From NCBI RefSeq assembly GCF_002803095.1, contig NZ_PGLR01000040.1, forward strand, positions 1 to 54,982: a DNA stretch of 54,982 nucleotides, in the 5' to 3' direction. How positions within the stretch are numbered: position 1 is the stretch's first letter; each line of letters begins with the position of its first letter. Below the pieces are notes generated by a model, which was given only the letters and a program-made list of their open reading frames with translations, searched no databases and was not told the DNA's origin. The stretch comes from Pseudomonas sp. ZH-FAD. GTDB taxonomy: Bacteria > Pseudomonadota > Gammaproteobacteria > Pseudomonadales > Pseudomonadaceae. Shown piece after piece: positions 49,551 to 54,982 of the stretch. The position numbers and the translations under genes were made by a program.

Positions 49551-50507
49551 TCAGATACCGGCCACCACTGCGCAGAAGCCCTGCGCGCTGCCGGCGAACT
49601 GGCTGCACAGGTGATTGATGGAGGTCACCAATACCTGCTCGGGCGAGGAGATGAAATCCACCGACATCATCACGCTGAGCATGGTGATACTGATGATGGA
49701 GAAGGTGAACAGCTTGCGCGCCCACACTCGATCATCGGCGGCCTTGTAGCCCGACACGCCCATCCACAACCAGTAGGCACCGCTCAGCGCGGCAATCACG
49801 AAGTAGCTGTAGCCGGCGTAGCCGCTGAGCGTCAGCATCAGGGTCGCGACCACGAAGGCGGCGATGTACAGCACGATCTGCCGCTTGGCCGCCGAGATCC
49901 CCTTGATGACGGGCAGCACCGGGATGTTCGCGGCCTGGTAGTCATTGAAACGGAAGATGGCGATGGCATAGGAATGCGGCATCTGCCACAGGCTGAAGAT
50001 CAACAACAGGATGGCGGCGCCGGCATCGAACTCGTTGCTCACCGCGCAGTAGCCGACCACGGGCGGAGCCGCCCCGGACAGGCTGCCGACCAGGGTACCG
50101 TACACCGAGCCACGCTTGAGCCACAGGCTGTAGAGGCCGACATAGACCACGAAGCCCATCAGCACCAGCATCACCGCCAGGGTGTTGGTGGCGGCGTACA
50201 GCAAGGCCACCCCCGCCACCCCGAGCACGCAGGCATAGACGATGGCGTGCACAGGGGACACCAGCCCCTGCGCTAGCACCCGGTTACGGGTGCGCTCCAT
50301 CTTCTGGTCGATGTCCCTATCGATGTAGTTGTTGAACACACAGCCTGAGGCGATCACCAGCGAAACCCCCAGCGCTGTCGCGAAGTACAGCGCCAGGTTC
50401 GCATCGCCACGCGAAGCCAGGAAGAAACCGCCCGTCACGGAAATCAGATTGCCGAAGACGATGCCCGGCTTGGCGAGGTTGAGGCACTGCTTCAGGAGCG
50501 CCAGCAT
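49551..50507 (-). CDS. cyoE: Protoheme IX farnesyltransferase (heme O synthase)
   Basis: A 318-residue membrane prenyltransferase of the UbiA superfamily. The first Asp-rich motif NNYIDRDIDQKMERTRNR and the second conserved loop YSLWLKRGSVYGTLVGSLSG are present. It makes heme O for the bo-type oxidase. It has about 20 extra C-terminal residues (ending GFCAVVAGI) compared with the usual 295, probably run-on into the repeat region. Its ATG overlaps the cyoD stop (TGATG). Confidence 0.93.
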   Translation of the reverse strand: MLALLKQCLNLAKPGIVFGNLISVTGGFFLASRGDANLALYFATALGVSLVIASGCVFNNYIDRDIDQKMERTRNRVLAQGLVSPVHAIVYACVLGVAGVALLYAATNTLAVMLVLMGFVVYVGLYSLWLKRGSVYGTLVGSLSGAAPPVVGYCAVSNEFDAGAAILLLIFSLWQMPHSYAIAIFRFNDYQAANIPVLPVIKGISAAKRQIVLYIAAFVVATLMLTLSGYAGYSYFVIAALSGAYWLWMGVSGYKAADDRVWARKLFTFSIISITMLSVMMSVDFISSPEQVLVTSINHLCSQFAGSAQGFCAVVAGI

Positions 50508-50842
50508 CAGTTGATCATCATGTGATAGTGCATGCTCCACATGATCCAGACCGACAGGCCGACCACGAACGCGATGATCAGCACGGTGAAGATCATCGAA
50601 ACGACGTTCCAGCGGCCTTCCGCGTCAGTCTTCATGTGCAGGAAGTACACGAGGTGGACGAGCACCTGCGCCAGGCCGAAGAGCACCACGGTGATCAGGG
50701 TCGCGCCACGGCTCAGGCCCAGCACTTCAGGATGCATGACCAGCATGAAAGGGATCACGGTGAGGATCACCGACAGGATGAAACCGGTCAGGTAGTCCTT
50801 GAAGCCCACGGCGTGGGCGGCGTGATTGTCTTGGTGAGCCAT
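50507..50842 (-). CDS. cyoD: Cytochrome bo ubiquinol oxidase subunit IV
   Basis: A 111-residue protein with three transmembrane helices: TGFILSVILTVIPFMLVM, ATLITVVLFGLAQVLVHLVY and FTVLIIAFVVGLSVWIMWSM. MKTDAEGRWNVVS in the loop is typical. Directly follows cyoC, in the standard cyoABCDE order. Confidence 0.93.
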   Translation of the reverse strand: MAHQDNHAAHAVGFKDYLTGFILSVILTVIPFMLVMHPEVLGLSRGATLITVVLFGLAQVLVHLVYFLHMKTDAEGRWNVVSMIFTVLIIAFVVGLSVWIMWSMHYHMMIN

Positions 50843-51469
50843 TTACAGCACCCCCAGCAGGTAGACGACGGTAAACACGCAGATCCACACCACGTCGAGG
50901 AAGTGCCAGAACAGGCTGAGCAGCCCCACGCGGGTCTTGTTGGTGTCGGTCAGGCCACGGCTGCCAACCTGGAACATCAGCACCAGCATCCACAGCAGAC
51001 CGGCACTGACGTGCAGGCCGTGAGTACCGACCAGGGTGAAGAAGGCAGACCAATAGGCGCTGACCTGCGGCCCGGCACCTTCATGGATCAGGTGGCGGAA
51101 CTCGTACAGTTCGATGCTGATGAAGGCCACGCCGAACAGGAAAGTGATGCCCAGCCAGCGCAGCACCGCGCCCTTGTCGCCACGGTATGTGGCGAGCATG
51201 GCCATGCCGTAGGTGATACTGGAAAACAGCAGTGCGAAGGTTTCCACCAGCACCAGGTGCAAGCCGCCACCGAGCATTTCCTTCGCGGTGGGGCCACCGG
51301 CGAAGGAGTTGCTGAGTACCGCGAAGGTGGCGAACACCGTGGCGAAGATCAGCAGGTCGGTCATCAGGTAAACCCAGAAGCCGAACAGCTTGATTCCACT
51401 GGTGTCGTGGTGGTGCTCATGGCCGTGGCCATGAGCGTCGTGTGGATAGTGGGGTTCGTAAGCGGTCAT
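50843..51469 (-). CDS. cyoC: Cytochrome bo ubiquinol oxidase subunit III
   Basis: A 208-residue protein from ATG 51469 with five transmembrane helices. The N-terminal His-rich stretch (HYPHDAHGHGHEHHH) is notable but seen in relatives. FGVAFISIELYEFRHLI and HGLHVSAGLLWMLVLMFQVG are subunit III signatures. The 156 bases of upstream open frame overlap cyoB and are not used. Confidence 0.93.
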   Translation of the reverse strand: MTAYEPHYPHDAHGHGHEHHHDTSGIKLFGFWVYLMTDLLIFATVFATFAVLSNSFAGGPTAKEMLGGGLHLVLVETFALLFSSITYGMAMLATYRGDKGAVLRWLGITFLFGVAFISIELYEFRHLIHEGAGPQVSAYWSAFFTLVGTHGLHVSAGLLWMLVLMFQVGSRGLTDTNKTRVGLLSLFWHFLDVVWICVFTVVYLLGVL

Positions 51470-51471
51470 GG

Positions 51472-53460
51472 TTAGGCCTGTACGACTGCGTTGGCTTTGG
51501 TTTGGTGGTGCGCCTGCTCGATCCGCGCGATCTCTTCGGGCTGCACGTAGTAGTCGATGTCTTCGTCGTAGGAACGCACGATGAAGCTGACCACGGCGCC
51601 GACCAGACCGACGATGGCCAGCCACCAGATGTGCCAGATCATGGCGAAGCCAAAGGCGATGACGAACGCCGACACCACCAGGCCGTTGCCGGTGTTCTTC
51701 GGCATGTGGATCGGCTCGTAGTGCTCCGGCGCAGGCATCAGCTCGACACCGTTCTTCTTCGCCTCATAGAAGGCGTCGATCTTGTCCGCCGTCGGGATGA
51801 CCGCGAAGTTGTAGAACGGTGGCGGCGAGGACGTTGCCCACTCCAGGGTGCGGCCATCCCAGGGGTCGCCGCTCACATCGACGTTTTCCTTGCGCTTGAT
51901 GTAGCTGGTGACGAACTGCACCACGGTGAAGACGATGCCGATACCGATCAGCACTGCACCGACCACGGCCACCTGCACCCACGGCACCCAGGCCGGGTTG
52001 TCGAAGTGGTTGAGGCGGCGGGTCATGCCCATGAAGCCCAGCACGTACAGCGGCATGAAGGCGAAGTAGAAGCCGATCAGCCAGCACCAGAAGGAGTAGC
52101 GGCCGAAGCGATCGAGCAACTTGAAGCCGAAGGCCTTCGGGAACCAGTAGATGATGCCGGCCAGGTAGCCGAACACCGCACCGCCGATGATCACGTTGTG
52201 GAAGTGGGCGATCAGAAACAGGCTGTTGTGCAGCACGAAGTCTGCCGCCGGTACCGCCATCAGCACACCGGTCATACCACCGATGGAGAAGGTCACCAGA
52301 AAGCCCAGGGTCATCCAGGTCATGGCGTTCAGTTGCAGACGGCCACGGAAGATGGTGAACAGCCAGGTGAAGATCTTCACCCCGGTGGGGATCGCGATGA
52401 TCGAGGTCATGATGCCGAAGAAGGCGTTGACGCTGGCCCCCGAGCCCATGGTGAAGAAGTGGTGCAGCCACACCACGAACGACAGCACGCCGATGGCCGC
52501 GGTCGCCCAGACCATCGAGGCATAGCCGAACAGGGTCTTGCGCGAGAAGGTCGCCACCACCTCGGAGAACACGCCGAACGCCGGCAGGATGAGGATGTAC
52601 ACCTCCGGGTGACCCCAGATCCAGAACAGGTTGGCGTACATCATCGGGTTGCCGCCCAGTTCATTGGTGAAGAAGTGGAAATCCAGGTAACGATCCAGCG
52701 ACAGCATCGCCAGGGTCGCGGTCAGCGGAGGGAAGGCGCCGCAGATCAGCACGCAGGTCACCAGGATGGTCCAGGTGAAGATCGGCATCTTCATCAGGCT
52801 CATGCCCGGTGCACGCATCTTGAGGATGGTGGCGATGAAGTTGACCCCGGTCAGGGTCGTGCCCAAGCCAGATAGCTGCATGCTCCAGATGTAGTAATCC
52901 ATCCCCACGCCGGGACTGTACTGAATCCCTGATAACGGCGGATAAGCCACCCAGCCGGTCTTGGCGAACTCGCCCAGGCCCAGCGACAGGTTGATCAGCA
53001 GCGCGCCGCCGACGAACAGCCAGAAGCTCAGCGAGTTCAGGTAGGGGAAGGCCACGTCACGCGCGCCGATCTGCAGCGGCACGACGATGTTCATCAGGCC
53101 GGTGACCAAGGGCATGGCCACGAAGATCAGCATGATGATGCCGTGCGCGGTGAAGATCTGGTCGTAGTGCTCGGGCGGCAGGTAGCCCTGCCCGTCACCG
53201 TGGGCCATCGCCAGGTGGGTACGCATCATGATCGCGTCAGCGAAGCCACGCACCAGCATGACCAGAGCGACGAGGATGTACATCACGCCGATTTTCTTGT
53301 GGTCCACCGAGGTGAGCCACTCTTTCCACAGGTAGCCCCACTTCTTGAAGTAGGTCACCGCCGCGAACAGCCCCAGACCACCCAACGCCACGATGGCCAG
53401 GGTGATCATGATGATTGGCTCGTGGTACGGAATCGCGTCCAGAGTCAGTTTTCCAAACAT
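51472..53460 (-). CDS. cyoB: Cytochrome bo ubiquinol oxidase subunit I
   Basis: A 662-residue heme-copper oxidase subunit I. Conserved ligand segments: FTAHGIIMLIFVAMPLVTGL (low-spin heme His), WGHPEVYILILPAFG (CuB His and cross-linked Tyr), VVWLHHFFTMG (CuB His pair), and LIAHFHNVIIGGAVFGY (heme ligands). It pumps protons while oxidising ubiquinol. Start MFGKLTLDAIPYHEP matches the family. Confidence 0.96.
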   Translation of the reverse strand: MFGKLTLDAIPYHEPIIMITLAIVALGGLGLFAAVTYFKKWGYLWKEWLTSVDHKKIGVMYILVALVMLVRGFADAIMMRTHLAMAHGDGQGYLPPEHYDQIFTAHGIIMLIFVAMPLVTGLMNIVVPLQIGARDVAFPYLNSLSFWLFVGGALLINLSLGLGEFAKTGWVAYPPLSGIQYSPGVGMDYYIWSMQLSGLGTTLTGVNFIATILKMRAPGMSLMKMPIFTWTILVTCVLICGAFPPLTATLAMLSLDRYLDFHFFTNELGGNPMMYANLFWIWGHPEVYILILPAFGVFSEVVATFSRKTLFGYASMVWATAAIGVLSFVVWLHHFFTMGSGASVNAFFGIMTSIIAIPTGVKIFTWLFTIFRGRLQLNAMTWMTLGFLVTFSIGGMTGVLMAVPAADFVLHNSLFLIAHFHNVIIGGAVFGYLAGIIYWFPKAFGFKLLDRFGRYSFWCWLIGFYFAFMPLYVLGFMGMTRRLNHFDNPAWVPWVQVAVVGAVLIGIGIVFTVVQFVTSYIKRKENVDVSGDPWDGRTLEWATSSPPPFYNFAVIPTADKIDAFYEAKKNGVELMPAPEHYEPIHMPKNTGNGLVVSAFVIAFGFAMIWHIWWLAIVGLVGAVVSFIVRSYDEDIDYYVQPEEIARIEQAHHQTKANAVVQA

Positions 53461-53462
53461 AT

Positions 53463-54380
53463 TCACTCCTGCACCTCCGCTGCTTCGTGCATGGCCGTGC
53501 TGTGGGAATCTTTCAGGGTCACGTACTGCCCGATCACCTTGTTGAACAGGTTCGGTTCGACCTGGCCGAAGTAGCGGACTGGGTAGATCGGATAGCGGTG
53601 GTTGACCATCTCGCCGGGCTCGCCCACCTGCTTGAAGGCGGCGAAGTCCATGACCTCGGGCGACTGCTTGACCTTGTCGACCCACTGCGCGAAGCCTTCA
53701 TCGCTGACCGAGTGGGTGGTGAAGCGCATGGCCGAGAAGCCTTCGCCGCTGAAGTTGCCGGACTGGCCGAAGAACTCGCCCCGTTCGTTGGCGATCAGGT
53801 TGAGCTGAGTGCGCTGGCCACCCATGGCGTAGATCATCCCGCCGAGCTGCGGGATCGACAGCGCGTTCATCACCGTGTCGGAGGTGATGTGGAAGGTCAC
53901 CGGCGTCTTCTCCGGGATGACCAGCTCATTGACCACGGCCACGCCCTGGTCCGGGTAGATGAACAGCCATTTCCAGTCGAGCGAGACGACTTCGATGTTC
54001 AGCGCAGGCTTGTCCGATTCGATCGGGCGATAGGGGTCGAGCGAATGCGAGGTTTCCCAGATGATGACTGCCAGAACCGCGACGATGATCAGGGGAACGC
54101 CCCAGACGACCAGCTCGATCTTGTGCGAGTGTGCCCAGTCGGGCATGTAGGTGGCCTTCTCGTTCGACTCGCGGTAACGCCAGCCAAACCAGAAGGTCAT
54201 GACGATCACGGGAATGACCACGATCAGCATGAGACCAATGGAGATCAGGATGAGGTTGCCCTGCTCGACACCGATCTGCCCTTTCGAGTTGAACAGTGCC
54301 CAGTCACATCCACCGAGCGCCGAGAAGGCAATCGCCATCACCAGCCAGCGCACACAACGATGGTATTTCTCTTCTTTCAT
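53463..54380 (-). CDS. cyoA: Cytochrome bo ubiquinol oxidase subunit II
   Basis: A 305-residue lipoprotein subunit: signal with lipobox (IAFSALGGC, Cys at about 25), two transmembrane helices (about 42-64 and 85-108), then a cupredoxin-like periplasmic domain (VSLDWKWLFIYPDQGVAVVN, FHITSDTVMNALSIPQLGGM). The CuA ligands of cytochrome c oxidases are absent, as expected for a quinol oxidase. First gene of the operon. Confidence 0.95.
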   Translation of the reverse strand: MKEEKYHRCVRWLVMAIAFSALGGCDWALFNSKGQIGVEQGNLILISIGLMLIVVIPVIVMTFWFGWRYRESNEKATYMPDWAHSHKIELVVWGVPLIIVAVLAVIIWETSHSLDPYRPIESDKPALNIEVVSLDWKWLFIYPDQGVAVVNELVIPEKTPVTFHITSDTVMNALSIPQLGGMIYAMGGQRTQLNLIANERGEFFGQSGNFSGEGFSAMRFTTHSVSDEGFAQWVDKVKQSPEVMDFAAFKQVGEPGEMVNHRYPIYPVRYFGQVEPNLFNKVIGQYVTLKDSHSTAMHEAAEVQE

Positions 54381-54587
54381 GTCACGACCTTCAACTGAGT
54401 GAGCCCACAGTCGGCTTCAGTTGCCGTGCAGCCCATCAAGTAAAAGGCCGGCAGCGAGAACTCAGAGCTTGAGCATCCGTGCAAGCGAAGCGGTAAACCG
54501 TGGGAAGCGCGGATGGTGCCGGCTAAAAGGGCCTCACACAATTCGTTAGCGGCCTACTTATGAGCGAACTTACAGCATCCCTTCGAC

Positions 54588-54627
54588 ATGTTTCGAAACA
54601 TTTACGCAAAGATTTGAAACACTTTGC
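54588..54627. promoter_or_regulatory. Palindromes upstream of cyoA
   Basis: ATGTTTCGAAACAT (54588-54601) is a perfect 14-bp palindrome. GCAAAG (54606-54611) and CTTTGC (54622-54627) form a second dyad next to it. They lie about 210-250 bases upstream of the cyoA start, in an AT-rich stretch (54381-54740) with no gene. Oxygen or redox regulators control cyo in Pseudomonas; which protein binds here is unknown. Confidence 0.4.
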
Positions 54628-54800
54628 AGCAAGAAGCCAGCAAAGAAGCACAGGGGTGCGACAAATGATCACAGCCCCGTTTTAGAGCTGTTTGTCAGCA
54701 AATTGACAGGAATCATTGCAAGGAAAGATGCCGCCAGCTGACAGCACGGCATGCCTTGACATTGAGGAGATTTCGGGATTCCTGCGTACGCGCGAGAGGT

Positions 54801-54982
54801 ACTTGGGCCCAGCGAAAGGCTGGGTCGCAGAGCAGCCAGAAAGAAGTCGGGGACGGTTGGTGTTGTAGCCCGGATGCAATCCGGGGCAATTGAGCGCGGC
54901 AAAAGCATCGCGGCTGAAGCCGCTCCCACGGGACTGCTGAAAGTCTGCAGACGCCATGCACTTGTAGGAGCGGCTTCAGCCG
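54801..54982. repeat. Dispersed REP-like repeats at the right end
   Basis: The hairpin CCCAGC-GAAAG-GCTGGG (54808-54824), the GCCCGGATGCAATCCGG motif (near 54868), and an inverted pair CGCGGCTGAAGCCGCTCCCA (near 54909) with TAGGAGCGGCTTCAGCCG (54965-54982) are typical of Pseudomonas intergenic repeats. No gene is supported. The element may continue past the window. Confidence 0.65.

Noticed and set aside
51442..52875. Plus-strand frame of 477 codons
   Set aside because: Antisense of cyoB, whose heme and copper ligand motifs are unmistakable.

Overview
The window comes from the chromosome of a gammaproteobacterium, almost certainly a Pseudomonas of the mendocina/oleovorans/stutzeri side of the genus. 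The evidence is high-GC coding sequence, typical Pseudomonas gene families (DUF2790, DUF2846 and DUF3087 proteins, a cyoABCDE bo-type quinol oxidase operon, a PA3286-type FabH-like synthase), dispersed Pseudomonas-style repeats, and attC sites of the roughly 76-bp type seen in pseudomonad chromosomal integrons. No rRNA, tRNA, CRISPR array, prophage or insertion sequence was recognised.

Layout. 1-2647: partial AGPS-like FAD oxidase and a divergent AraC-type regulator. 2835-5304 (minus): a four-gene operon for a cysteine-rich RiPP-type metal-binding peptide (HvfA-like precursor, MNIO/DUF692 maturase HvfB, partner HvfC, DoxX membrane protein), with an ECF-like promoter in front. 5640-9616: an AT-rich gene-cassette array with seven attC sites and no integrase in the window. 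Its cassettes encode small membrane, lipoprotein-like and DUF proteins and two copies of a bS21-like ribosomal protein. 9776-11949 (minus): anti-sigma factor, ECF sigma factor and FabH-like synthase. The array therefore lies between a sigma/anti-sigma pair and the hvf operon, in a block that otherwise reads on one strand. 12181-17102: glutamate-synthase-like FMN protein, periplasmic binding protein, pnuC-nadR nicotinamide riboside salvage, and a TPR protein. 17253-22213: a polymorphic toxin with a CdiA-CT-like nuclease end, followed by seven small genes that look like a bank of immunity proteins. 22215-33907: FAD monooxygenase, SDR/LysR pair, lipoproteins, HIT protein, GST, transporters, and a Tat-exported SDR with a LysR neighbour. 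33959-39320: a catabolic-looking cluster (MatC/SLC13-like transporter, PDC-lactonase-like hydrolase, divergent GntR, CitMHS transporter, SDR). 39384-48631: glycine-zipper protein, DUF3087 protein, DJ-1/MocR pair with a clear palindromic operator, AraC, AhpD-like protein, glutaredoxin, chemoreceptor, alpha/beta hydrolase and an unrecognised overlapping pair. 48848-49401: frameshifted nucleotidyltransferase. 49551-54380 (minus): cyoABCDE.

The most unusual material is the cassette array. Two paralogous cassettes carry a bS21 homologue preceded by a conserved 11-codon mini-cistron overlapping it as ATGA. In one copy the C-terminal tail is separated by an in-phase A-AAA-AAA heptamer directly before UGA, so a -1 shift would recreate the fused layout of the other copy. 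Three reading-frame breaks in the window (A7 run, C5 run, a G-rich spot) each look like one missing base in a homopolymer, so sequencing or assembly error must be excluded first.
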